Position numbers and translations under genes: made by a program. A stretch of 64,000 bases of DNA from Flavobacteriales bacterium UBA6770. Its GTDB lineage: Bacteria > Bacteroidota > Bacteroidia > Flavobacteriales_G > Salibacteraceae. Positions within the stretch are counted from its first letter, which is position 1. Every line of letters begins with the position of its first letter. Under the pieces are notes generated by a model. The model searched no databases. It was not told the origin of the DNA and saw only the letters and a list, made by a program, of their open reading frames with translations. Location: contig CAJIZH010000001.1 of assembly GCA_905181875.1 (NCBI GenBank), positions 248,001 to 312,000 on the forward strand, read 5' to 3'. Shown here piece by piece: positions 27,303 through 36,380 of this stretch.

Positions 27303-28499
27303 ATGAAAGAAATAATCTTAGGGTCAATTCTTTGTCTTGCCATGGTCGGCTGTAATATGAACAGAGCTATTGATGATGTAGTTCAAACTGAATCTCTTTC
27401 CGAGAAGAGAATTGTGGTGCCCTTTGAGAGTTCCAATTTTGAAAGTGAAACGCAAAATTTCACTACAATTATCCAAACTACGGGAAGATACAAGATTTCC
27501 GTTTTTGGCTCTAAAGGTAGCGGTGAAATTTGGATCGAAGATTATGTTGAAAATCAAGATCAACGAGAGTACAATATTTCTGGGAGCTTGAAAATAGCTC
27601 AAAATTCATCCTCAAGTATCGAAGGCTCGCCCCTTGCTTCTGGAGAGCACAGCATGCAAGTGCATAAATCAATTAATTTTCAAGTTGACAGTTTGGTGTT
27701 AGAATTAATCCAGACTAACCAAGATACAAAAGACACCTTAGTTCAAAGCACTATAGGGGAGAAATGGGAATTGGTATGGTCTGATGAATTTGAAAATGCG
27801 GGTATTCCAGATAGTACAAAATGGAGCTATAATATTGGAAATTGGGGATGGGGAAATAATGAACTGCAGTATTACACTTCCGATAAATTAGAAAATGCTA
27901 AAATTGAAGATGGAAATCTTGTAATAACGGCAATCAAAGATCTTAAAGATTCAACATGGACCTCTGCAAGATTGACCACACAGGGGAATGTTGCATTTAA
28001 ATATGGGAAAATAGAGTTTAGAGCAAAAGTTCCTTTAGCTCGTGGCACTTGGGCAGCTGGTTGGTTGCTTGGAGATGCATATCGAGATGAAATTTCTTGG
28101 CCATATTGTGGTGAAATTGATGTTCTGGAGTGTGTCGGTTATGAAATAAATGATACTACAGAAAAAGGAATAAATCATGCAACTTGTCACACTAGAGCTT
28201 ATTACTTCAAGCAGAATAATCAAATTGGGAGTGAGATAGAGCTGGATAGTATGCACTCAAAATTTCATATTTATTCTGTAGAATGGTATCCAAATGAAAT
28301 CAAAGGTTTTGTAGATGGAATTCATTATTACACGTATGATAAAAATGCAAATGATCAAGAATGGCCATTTCACAAGTCACAGAATATTATTCTAAACTTA
28401 GCTATTGGTGGTGGTTGGGGAGGATTAAAAGGTGTTGATCAATCTATGATTAGCCAACAGTACACGATCGATTACGTAAGAGTTTTTGAAAAAAGATAA
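27303..28499 (+). CDS. GH16 beta-glucanase lipoprotein (second copy)
   Basis: This is a 398-residue GH16 enzyme with lipobox MVGC (Cys17). Residues about 35-140 form an N-terminal beta-sandwich, possibly a carbohydrate-binding part. The catalytic domain begins at LVWSDEFEN, with GEIDVLECVG giving nucleophile Glu271, Asp273 and acid/base Glu276. This motif lacks the extra Met seen in most laminarinases and in the other GH16 here as MEMVGG, although the spacing is the same. The two enzymes may therefore differ in preferred linkage or chain length. It lies 6 bases after the sugar porter gene. Confidence 0.9.
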   Translation: MKEIILGSILCLAMVGCNMNRAIDDVVQTESLSEKRIVVPFESSNFESETQNFTTIIQTTGRYKISVFGSKGSGEIWIEDYVENQDQREYNISGSLKIAQNSSSSIEGSPLASGEHSMQVHKSINFQVDSLVLELIQTNQDTKDTLVQSTIGEKWELVWSDEFENAGIPDSTKWSYNIGNWGWGNNELQYYTSDKLENAKIEDGNLVITAIKDLKDSTWTSARLTTQGNVAFKYGKIEFRAKVPLARGTWAAGWLLGDAYRDEISWPYCGEIDVLECVGYEINDTTEKGINHATCHTRAYYFKQNNQIGSEIELDSMHSKFHIYSVEWYPNEIKGFVDGIHYYTYDKNANDQEWPFHKSQNIILNLAIGGGWGGLKGVDQSMISQQYTIDYVRVFEKR

Positions 28500-28501
28500 G
28501 C

Positions 28502-30010
28502 TTGAACTTTAGGTTATTACTCATATTTTTCGTGTTTGTTGCATGCAATTCAAAGCACAAACAGCATTTAAGTGTTCGAGTTTTTCAGACGAGTGCTAGT
28601 GGTGACAAACTGACTGAGAAAAGTTTGTCTAAATCGCAGAAAATTCCGGAACATACAATTCAAATAAATCCAAATAAAAAATTTCAAGTCATAACAGGCA
28701 TGGGTGGAGCTTTTACTGAATCTTCAGCATCTATTCTAAATCAATTGAGCAAATCCAATAGGGATAAAATAATGAATGCCTATTTTTCAGATAGTGGGGC
28801 TAATTATTCCTTGACTAGAACTCACATAAATTCCTGCGATTTTTCTTTAGGCAACTACTCTTATGATTCCGTAGTAAATGATACTCAACTGCAGTATTTT
28901 GATATTTCTCCAGATAAGGACGATCTTATTCCGATGATAAAGGAAGCCCAAGCTATTTCTAACGAGGGGTTTAAAATCATTGCTTCTCCTTGGACTGCGC
29001 CGCCGTGGATGAAGGATAATAACAACTGGAAAGGAGGGAAGTTACTTCCTAAATATTATCCAACTTGGGCAAATTATTTGGTCAAGTACATTCATGAATA
29101 CAAAAAAGAGGGAATACCAATTTGGGCTTTAACAATAGAAAATGAACCACTAGGAAATGGAGGGAATTGGGAAAGTATGCACTATACACCTCAAGAAATG
29201 GCCAGTTTTATAAAAAGCCATTTGGGTCCAACCTTAAAGAATAATAACCTAGAAACTGAATTGTTGGTTTATGATCAAAATAGAGGAGAAGATTTAAATG
29301 AGTGGTCCTCAATTTTACTAACAGATAGCATTTTAGAACCATATATTTACGGAACAGCGGTTCATTGGTACTCAAGTACTTTTGATTATTTCCCTAAGTC
29401 TTTGCAGCAAACGCACGCACATGCACCACAAAAACATATTATTCAAACAGAGGGCTGCATTGATGCAGAAATTCCTAAGTGGAAAGACGATGCTTGGTAC
29501 TGGAAAAAAGAAGCGACTGATTGGGGGTGGGATTGGGCAACTGAAGAAGATAAACCAAATCACCCAAAATACGTTCCTACATACAGGTATGCCCGTGATA
29601 TAATTGGTTGTATGAATAACTGGGTAGAAGGTTGGGTAGATTGGAATATGGTTTTGGATAAGAAAGGAGGTCCAAATTGGGCAAATAACTGGTGCATTGC
29701 TCCAGTAATAGTCGATCCAGAAAGAGATGAAGTGTATTTTACGCCTTTGTATTATGTAATGGCTCATTTTAGTAAGTATTTCCGGCCCAATTCAAGGAGA
29801 ATAGAATGTACTTCAACTTCAAATGGTGTGCTAGTTACAGCTGTTGAAAATACTGATGGAAGTATAGCTGTTGCTGTTTTAAATGAACAGAATATCCCAC
29901 TTACTTTCAATTTAAAAATAGGGTTACAATCTCAGATAGTAGAAATTGAAGGGAAGGCATTGCAAACTATCTTAGTTAACGGAAAATCAATACTGAAAAA
30001 AGCAAATTAG
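28502..30010 (+). CDS. GH30 family beta-glucosidase/beta-1,6-glucanase lipoprotein
   Basis: This is a 502-residue GH30 protein with a lipoprotein signal (VACNSK, Cys15) and a TTG start at 28502, two bases after the preceding stop. Marks are GMGGAFTESSA, SPWTAPPWMK, TIENEP with acid/base Glu214, and IIQTEGC with nucleophile Glu316. A small beta domain closes the chain. In laminarin loci GH30 enzymes remove beta-1,6 side branches or act as exo-glucosidases, so here it would debranch the polymer for GH16, GH17 and the phosphorylase. Confidence 0.92.
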   Translation: MNFRLLLIFFVFVACNSKHKQHLSVRVFQTSASGDKLTEKSLSKSQKIPEHTIQINPNKKFQVITGMGGAFTESSASILNQLSKSNRDKIMNAYFSDSGANYSLTRTHINSCDFSLGNYSYDSVVNDTQLQYFDISPDKDDLIPMIKEAQAISNEGFKIIASPWTAPPWMKDNNNWKGGKLLPKYYPTWANYLVKYIHEYKKEGIPIWALTIENEPLGNGGNWESMHYTPQEMASFIKSHLGPTLKNNNLETELLVYDQNRGEDLNEWSSILLTDSILEPYIYGTAVHWYSSTFDYFPKSLQQTHAHAPQKHIIQTEGCIDAEIPKWKDDAWYWKKEATDWGWDWATEEDKPNHPKYVPTYRYARDIIGCMNNWVEGWVDWNMVLDKKGGPNWANNWCIAPVIVDPERDEVYFTPLYYVMAHFSKYFRPNSRRIECTSTSNGVLVTAVENTDGSIAVAVLNEQNIPLTFNLKIGLQSQIVEIEGKALQTILVNGKSILKKAN

Positions 30011-30011
30011 A

Positions 30012-33000
30012 ATGGAGGAGTTAAACCCAGAAATATTAGGTGAATACACTACACTGAGTGACGGAGATTACTTTGTGATCAGAAACTTTAATAAAATGCG
30101 TGCGTTTTTCATGACGGTTGTAAGTGCAAATAACCATTGGATGTTTATATCGAGCAATGGTGCTCTAACGGCTGGCAGAATTAACCCCGATAGCGCATTT
30201 TTTCCATACTATACAGATGATAAAATAACGGATTCCGCAGGAATTACAGGCTCAAAAACTATCATTCGCGTGCAAACAGAAGATGGTATTAAAGTATGGC
30301 AGCCATTTAATGGTCAGCTTGAGGGTTTTTATAATACAACCAGCAACTTATACAAAAACAGAGAAGGTAACAAACTAGTTTTCGAAGAAGTGAATCACGA
30401 TTTAGACATAATTTTTCGATATTCTTGGTCTTTTTCGGAGAAGTATGGAATCGTAAAAAAGTCCGAATTAATCAATATTGGAAAAGATGACCGCAGTATA
30501 AACCTATTAGATGGAATTCAAAATATTCTTCCATTTGGTATAATGCAGGCATTACAAAATGAACGAAGCACACTTACTGATGCTTATAAAACAGCAGTTT
30601 GGGATGATTCTAAAAAGTTAGGAATTTATTCTTTGAGTTCAATGGTCGTTGATAAAGCGGAACCAAGTGAGGCGCTGAAAGCGACGACGGTCTGGACAAA
30701 TGGAATTGACTGCAAAAATATTTTGCTTTCATCGGTTCAAGTAGCTGAATTTAATAGATCAGGAAAAATTGAGTCTGAGCATATCGTAAAGGCTGAGAAA
30801 GGTGCATTTTTTGTTAATTCTGAATTTACTTTAAAATCAAAAGAAAATAAAGAATGGTCTTTAATTGGAGAGGTAAATCAGTCTTCAAGTGATTTGGCTA
30901 AGCTTTCGAATGTAATTTCCAATAATTCAAAAATTGGGCGCGAATTAGAAGATGATATATGGAAAAACAAACAAGATCTTAGAAAAAAAATAGGACTAAG
31001 TGATGGTATTCAATTATCAAAAGACAGATTAGGAACAGGCCGGCATTTTTCTAACGTTTTGTTTAATATTATGCGTGGAGGAACTTATGAGGATGAATAT
31101 CAGATAGATACTCAAGATTTATCAGAGCATATTGCTGTAATGAACAAGACAGCACATGCCGAGCTTCAGCCAATATTAACTGAGCTACCAGATTTTATTT
31201 CTTATCACCAATTGCGTTATTTTTTACAGGCTTCTAAGCATAAGGGAATAATGCGTTACTATTTGGAATACCTTCCACTTTCCTTTAGCAGAAGACACGG
31301 TGACCCCAGCAGACCATGGAACTACTTTAGTATTAAGCTAAAGAATGAAAAAGGAAAAGGAGTGAAAAATTACGAAGGGAATTGGCGTGATATTTTTCAG
31401 AATTGGGAAGCGCTTGCATACAGTTATCCAGAATATGCACTTGGAATGATTTCCAAATTTGTAAATGCCTCTAGCATAGATGGGTATAATCCTTACCGAA
31501 TTACAAAAGATGGAATAGATTGGGAGGTTGTAGATCCTGCTGATCCTTGGTCGCATATTGGATATTGGGGAGATCATCAGGTGATATACTTAACCAAGCT
31601 TTTAGAGTTTTCAGATAATTTTCATCCCATTAGATTAAGGAAATTATTAAATCAACCCATTTTCTCTTATGCTAATGTACCATATCGAATTAAAGGATAT
31701 GATGCGATTGTAAACGATGCTAAGCATACAATAAATTTCGATTTTGAAGTGGAGAAGTCCATCAAAAAGCAAGTCGAAAAATTAGGTTCAGATGGTAAAT
31801 TGGTTCACAATTCTACAGGAAATATCGTTTTGGTAAATTTGACTGAGAAGTTGCTGGTAATGATACTTACCAAGCTTTACAACTTTGTTCCGGAAGGTGG
31901 AATATGGTTGAATACACAGCGGCCTGAATGGAATGATGCTAATAATGCTTTAGTTGGTAATGGGGTTTCAATGGTTACACTTTATTACTTGCACCGTCTA
32001 CTGAAATTTTCAGAGACATTATTTTGCAATTTAGAAAAAAGCAGTGTTTCTATTAATAAACCTGTTATTGACCTAATGGATGCAATATCTAGGTCATTTA
32101 GTGATTATAATGAGTCTCTTCTTAATGGATTTAATGATGTGGACCGAAGAAGCTTTATGGATAGTGTTGGTGTTGCAGGTGAGCATTATAGAACTACTGC
32201 TTACGGCGGTTTTACTGGTGAAAAACGTGAATTGACCTATTCTAAACTCAAAGACTTTTTAGCAACTGCGCGGAAATATTTGAGCCATTCGATTGCAATT
32301 AACAAACGAAAAGATGGGTTATTTCATTCTTATAATCTTTTAGAGTTTTCCAGTAATAAGGCTAGAATTAGTCATTTGTATAAAATGCTAGAAGGTCAAG
32401 TGTCTGTTCTAAGTGCGAACTACTTATCTCCAAAAGAATCCGTTCATATTTTAGACGCTTTAAAGTCAAGCGACATGTTTCGAGCGGATCAGTATAGTTA
32501 TATGCTTTATCCAGATCGTGACTTGTCCTCTTTTGTGAATAAGAACAATATAAATGCTGAAGACTTGGAAAATTCAAGATTAGCTGATGCCTTGCTGTCT
32601 AATAATAATACTTCAATTATAGAAAAAGATATTAATGGGGTAGCCCATTTCAATGGTGAGTTTCATAATTCGGAAGATTTAGAAAATGCGTTGGATAAAT
32701 TGACTGGACCAATTTGGACGCGTCTCGTTAGAAGCGAAAAAAAGAAGTTTATTGCTCTTTTCGAGAAAGTATTTAATCACAAATCATTCACTGGACGTTC
32801 TGGTGCATTTTATGGCTATGAAGGACTAGGAAGTATTTATTGGCATATGGTTTCTAAGTTATTGTTGGCAATTCAAGAAAATATTTATAAGCTCAATGAC
32901 TCAGATAAAGGAACAGAAACGTATGGAAAATTAGTCGAACATTATTTTGAGGTTAGAGCTGGAATTGGGATCAATAAGTCTCCAAAATTGTATGGGGCAT

Positions 33001-33443
33001 TTCCGACAGATGCATATTCGCATACTCCTAAACATGCAGGAGCAAAGCAGCCTGGAATGACAGGGCAGGTGAAGGAAGACATCATAAACCGTTGGGCAGA
33101 ATTGGGAGTACAAGCCCATCAAGGAAGACTCTCTTACAAACCGACATTCTTAAGGAAGTCAGAGTTTATTGATCAAGAAGATTCACTTTCTTGTTATTCA
33201 TACCTAGGAGAAGTAATTAAGGTTATTGTTCCCAAAAATGGATTAGGATTTACTTACTGCCAAACACCTGTTGTCTACAAAATTGCAGATAACAATGATC
33301 TCAACATTTTTTATACCGATGGTAGTTCTAAAAAAGTAGAAGGCTGCACGTTGGATCTTGAGGATTCGAAAAGTGTTTTTAAGAGAAAAGGGAAAATCTT
33401 AAGAATTGAATTATCCATTAAGGAAGAAAATCTTTTGCCTTAA
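30012..33443 (+). CDS. GH149-like beta-1,3-oligoglucan phosphorylase (GH94-related)
   Basis: This is a 1143-residue protein without a signal peptide, hence cytoplasmic. Length and style match the long GH94-related phosphorylases, and the laminarin context points to GH149. The early part is a beta-sandwich (about 1-300), followed by an (alpha/alpha)6 barrel. The segment RPEWNDANNALVGNG contains Asp642, placed like the general acid in the WND motif of GH94 and related families. SGAFYGYEGLGSIYWHM lies near residue 935. Such enzymes use phosphate to release glucose-1-phosphate from beta-1,3-glucan oligosaccharides and so save one ATP per sugar. It starts 1 base after the GH30 stop. Family GH161 is a less likely alternative. 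Confidence 0.78.
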   Translation: MEELNPEILGEYTTLSDGDYFVIRNFNKMRAFFMTVVSANNHWMFISSNGALTAGRINPDSAFFPYYTDDKITDSAGITGSKTIIRVQTEDGIKVWQPFNGQLEGFYNTTSNLYKNREGNKLVFEEVNHDLDIIFRYSWSFSEKYGIVKKSELINIGKDDRSINLLDGIQNILPFGIMQALQNERSTLTDAYKTAVWDDSKKLGIYSLSSMVVDKAEPSEALKATTVWTNGIDCKNILLSSVQVAEFNRSGKIESEHIVKAEKGAFFVNSEFTLKSKENKEWSLIGEVNQSSSDLAKLSNVISNNSKIGRELEDDIWKNKQDLRKKIGLSDGIQLSKDRLGTGRHFSNVLFNIMRGGTYEDEYQIDTQDLSEHIAVMNKTAHAELQPILTELPDFISYHQLRYFLQASKHKGIMRYYLEYLPLSFSRRHGDPSRPWNYFSIKLKNEKGKGVKNYEGNWRDIFQNWEALAYSYPEYALGMISKFVNASSIDGYNPYRITKDGIDWEVVDPADPWSHIGYWGDHQVIYLTKLLEFSDNFHPIRLRKLLNQPIFSYANVPYRIKGYDAIVNDAKHTINFDFEVEKSIKKQVEKLGSDGKLVHNSTGNIVLVNLTEKLLVMILTKLYNFVPEGGIWLNTQRPEWNDANNALVGNGVSMVTLYYLHRLLKFSETLFCNLEKSSVSINKPVIDLMDAISRSFSDYNESLLNGFNDVDRRSFMDSVGVAGEHYRTTAYGGFTGEKRELTYSKLKDFLATARKYLSHSIAINKRKDGLFHSYNLLEFSSNKARISHLYKMLEGQVSVLSANYLSPKESVHILDALKSSDMFRADQYSYMLYPDRDLSSFVNKNNINAEDLENSRLADALLSNNNTSIIEKDINGVAHFNGEFHNSEDLENALDKLTGPIWTRLVRSEKKKFIALFEKVFNHKSFTGRSGAFYGYEGLGSIYWHMVSKLLLAIQENIYKLNDSDKGTETYGKLVEHYFEVRAGIGINKSPKLYGAFPTDAYSHTPKHAGAKQPGMTGQVKEDIINRWAELGVQAHQGRLSYKPTFLRKSEFIDQEDSLSCYSYLGEVIKVIVPKNGLGFTYCQTPVVYKIADNNDLNIFYTDGSSKKVEGCTLDLEDSKSVFKRKGKILRIELSIKEENLLP

Positions 33444-33454
33444 TCAGAGTTATA

Positions 33455-34768
33455 ATGGCACTTTCTAAAAATTATAAAATATCCTTTGCGCTCATTACTG
33501 TTCTATTCTTTTTTTTAGGATTTATTACTGTGCTGGTTGACTCGTTAATCCCCCGATTAAGAGAGCTTTTTGATTTAAGTTATTTTGAGGCTGGGACTGT
33601 ACAATTTGCTTTTTTCAGTGCTTATTTTGCCTTATCGATTCCGTCAAGTTACTTTTTGACAAAAATTGGATATAAGGGAGGAATTATTACTGGATTGCTC
33701 GTAATGGCTTTAGGATGTGCGTTGTTCTATCCTGCTGCAGAATATCGATCATTTGGAATATTTATTTCTGGTTATTTTATTTTAGCAGGAGGTATGACGT
33801 TATTGCAAGTAGCCATAAATCCTTTTGTAGCTGTTTTAGGTGATGAAAAATCTTCATCAAGTAGATTGACGCTAGCACAAGCATTCAACTCATTGGGGAC
33901 GGCTATAGCGCCTGCTGTTGGAGCTTTTTTTATTCTGTCTGATACCATTAAAACTAAAGCTCAAATAGCAGGTTTAACCCATTCTATGAAAGAATCATAT
34001 TTTGCTGCAGAAGCCGCAGCGGTGCAACTTCCATTCGTAACAATTGCAGCTGTTATTGCTTTGGTGGCAATTGTTTTTCTTTTTGCAAAACTCCCTAAGC
34101 TCATTGAGTCGAATGAAAGAACTTCTTATTGGGATTTATTACATCATAAAAATTTATTGTATGGAGTGCTAGGTATCTTCTTTTATGTGGGAGCAGAAGT
34201 TGCAATTGGCAGTTATTTGGTCAACTACTTATTAGATATGGACCTAGTGCCTATAATAAAGAATAATACATTTATGAAATCCATAGCTGAGGGCATATTG
34301 AATGCCGAATTGATACAAAAAGATCAAAAAGCGATAGTTGGAGTTTTCGTTACATTTTATTGGTCAGGAGCGATGATTGGAAGATTCTTAGGCGCTTACC
34401 TTACCAAAAAATATAGCCCTGGCAAAGTAATCGGAATATTCGCCTTCTGTGCGATCGTCTTGGCCCTTGTTTCAATTTCAACTACTGGTTTAACAGCTAT
34501 GTGGAGTCTAATTACAATAGGTTTATTCAATTCTATCATGTTCCCAACAATCTTCAGTCTTGCAATTGGAGGTTTGGGAGTGCTTAAACCTAAAGCATCT
34601 GGTTTGCTGTGTATGGCAATTGTTGGAGGTGCACTAGTCCCGCCAATGTTTGGCTTTTTAGCAGATACAGGTGGATTTAAAATTGCTCTTTTGCTGGTCG
34701 TATTTTGCTATGCCTATATAGCCTTCTTCGGCTTTAGGAATTATAGAATGAAAAATTCAATACTCTAG
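33455..34768 (+). CDS. MFS transporter, FucP/GluP-like sugar:H+ symporter
   Basis: This is a 437-residue membrane protein with 12 predicted helices. The segment NPFVAVLGDE with the following AQAFNSLGTAIAP is characteristic of the glucose/galactose (GluP) and fucose (FucP) permeases. It differs in family from the other MFS protein of the operon, so the cell has two inner-membrane routes, perhaps one for glucose and one for oligosaccharides. It is the last gene of the arm. Its 3' end overlaps a convergent broken gene by 12 bases. Confidence 0.88.
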   Translation: MALSKNYKISFALITVLFFFLGFITVLVDSLIPRLRELFDLSYFEAGTVQFAFFSAYFALSIPSSYFLTKIGYKGGIITGLLVMALGCALFYPAAEYRSFGIFISGYFILAGGMTLLQVAINPFVAVLGDEKSSSSRLTLAQAFNSLGTAIAPAVGAFFILSDTIKTKAQIAGLTHSMKESYFAAEAAAVQLPFVTIAAVIALVAIVFLFAKLPKLIESNERTSYWDLLHHKNLLYGVLGIFFYVGAEVAIGSYLVNYLLDMDLVPIIKNNTFMKSIAEGILNAELIQKDQKAIVGVFVTFYWSGAMIGRFLGAYLTKKYSPGKVIGIFAFCAIVLALVSISTTGLTAMWSLITIGLFNSIMFPTIFSLAIGGLGVLKPKASGLLCMAIVGGALVPPMFGFLADTGGFKIALLLVVFCYAYIAFFGFRNYRMKNSIL

Positions 34769-34976
34769 TTGAACAAGTTTTTTAATCTTAACCGCTTTTT
34801 CAAAGTGATCTAATTTATGGGTCTTAATACACCATTCGGCTAATTTCATAAGTAGCCTCTGGATTATCGTTTTTATTAGCGAAAAAGGTATAAAACGATA
34901 GGCCCATGTTAACGACTTTTTTGAAGATTTTTTCGTTACAGATTTGAGCAATCTTTAGTTTTGGATCTTTTTTCAT
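34757..34976 (-). pseudogene. Small conserved protein gene (DUF6500-like) split by one frameshift
   Basis: The ATG at 34976 overlaps the mutase stop as ATGA and opens a frame reading MKKDPKLKIAQICN to YTFFANKNDNPE. That frame ends early. Skipping one base at the GG pair (34856-34857) joins it to a second frame, LLMKLAEWCIKTHKLDHFEKAVKIKK, which closes at 34757. Joined, they give a protein of about 72 residues that resembles the DUF6500 family. Either a base was inserted in the genome, the sequence has an error, or a +1 shift is used. Function is unknown. Confidence 0.65.
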
Positions 34977-36379
34977 AAGATTTGGTTGTGGCAACTCTGT
35001 AATATTTCCCTCGCCCTTTCCTCAGTTCTTCCCTCAGCATAAGTCCTCAGAACAGGCTCGGTTCCAGAAGGTCGAATCATTAGCCATTCGTCTGCATTGA
35101 AGTAATATTTCCAGCCGTCTAAATCTTCAATGCGCTCAACTTTCCAGTTGCCAAATGAGCTGTATTTCCCTGCTTTGCAATTAGAAACAACTTCTTGTTT
35201 TTTAGCTTCAGAAAGCTTTAAATCAATACGCTGAAATGCAAAGCTGCCAACTAAATCAGTCACTTCCTTCAATAATTCTGGAAGCGTTTTTTTGGTTTCC
35301 ATCATGGCTTGAATCAAGACCAACCCATTCCATATACCATCACGCTCCGGAATGTGTCCCTTTACTGCAATACCACCGGACTCTTCACCGCCAACTAAAA
35401 TGTCTTCGTTCACCATTAGACTACAAATATGTTTGAATCCAATAGGTACAACCTCTAAATTTAGATTATGCATTTTGCAGAATTGAGTAATTTTTACTGT
35501 GGAGCTAAAGCCAGTGGCTACTTTTCCTTTCCAGCCTTTGTAATTGCACAAATAATGGAGTAGCAGTAATATAATATTGTGTGAATTGATATAATTGCCT
35601 TCCCCATCAAATAAGCCTATTCGATCGGCGTCGCCATCATTTACCAATCCAAAATCAAGATTTGGAGTATCTTGAAGGTGGTTTTGATAAGCACCTAAAT
35701 TCTTGAGAATAGGTTCTGGATTTATACCGAAAAAAGTAGGGTTCCATTCGCAACGAAAAAGGTCAGCATCTGGAAACAGTTCTTGCATAATAAATTGGCC
35801 ACTGCCATACATAGCGTCGTAGGAAAGGTTTAGTCCAGAGTTTCGGATAGCTTCAATATCGAAGGCCACATGAATTTTATCCAAGTACAATTTCTTTAAG
35901 TCTACTTCTTGAGCCGAATTATTGTCGAATGCTTCAAAGTCATAAGAAATATTATCAGGAATAAGTTCTTCGATTTCTGAAATAGCCTCTGCCAATAGTG
36001 GGCCTCCAAAAGCTCCCTTTAGTTTGTAACCATTGTAGTTTGCCGGATTGTGTGAAGCAGTTAGAATTATTCCTAAATCACAATCCAACTCCTTAGCCGC
36101 AAGACTAATTGCTGGCGTTGTAATCGGTTGATTGTAGATTATTGTTTCAATACCCTCATGCAATAACACTTTAGAAACCACATCCATAAACTGTTTACCG
36201 GCAAAGCGACAATCAAAACCAATAACTACTTTGTGTTTGGAATTAATGTTGAGGTGAGAGTTCGACTTGGCATGCTTTAACCAAGTAGCTACTCCGTAGG
36301 TTATCCGAGCAACATTGTAATTAGTAAATTCTTTTGCGATTATGGCTCTCCAACCATCTGTTCCAAATTTTATTTTCAT
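34973..36379 (-). CDS. Phosphoglucomutase/phosphomannomutase family protein
   Basis: This is a 468-residue alpha-D-phosphohexomutase. The active-site serine lies in TASHNPANYNGYK, the metal loop is DGDADRIG, the sugar-binding loop is GGEESGG, and the phosphate-binding loop is RPSGTEPVLR. It opens with FGTDGWRA. The family interconverts hexose-1- and hexose-6-phosphates. It is convergent with the glucan operon, yet its activity would connect the glucose-1-phosphate released by the phosphorylase to zwf. GlmM is less likely because of sequence style. The stop overlaps the next small gene's ATG. Confidence 0.88.
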   Translation of the reverse strand: MKIKFGTDGWRAIIAKEFTNYNVARITYGVATWLKHAKSNSHLNINSKHKVVIGFDCRFAGKQFMDVVSKVLLHEGIETIIYNQPITTPAISLAAKELDCDLGIILTASHNPANYNGYKLKGAFGGPLLAEAISEIEELIPDNISYDFEAFDNNSAQEVDLKKLYLDKIHVAFDIEAIRNSGLNLSYDAMYGSGQFIMQELFPDADLFRCEWNPTFFGINPEPILKNLGAYQNHLQDTPNLDFGLVNDGDADRIGLFDGEGNYINSHNIILLLLHYLCNYKGWKGKVATGFSSTVKITQFCKMHNLNLEVVPIGFKHICSLMVNEDILVGGEESGGIAVKGHIPERDGIWNGLVLIQAMMETKKTLPELLKEVTDLVGSFAFQRIDLKLSEAKKQEVVSNCKAGKYSSFGNWKVERIEDLDGWKYYFNADEWLMIRPSGTEPVLRTYAEGRTEERAREILQSCHNQIL

Positions 36380-36380
36380 C

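Noticed and set aside
29372..29767. Minus-strand open frame of 131 codons
   Set aside because: It is the shadow of the GH30 gene. Composition is Cys/Ile/Trp-rich without domain signs.
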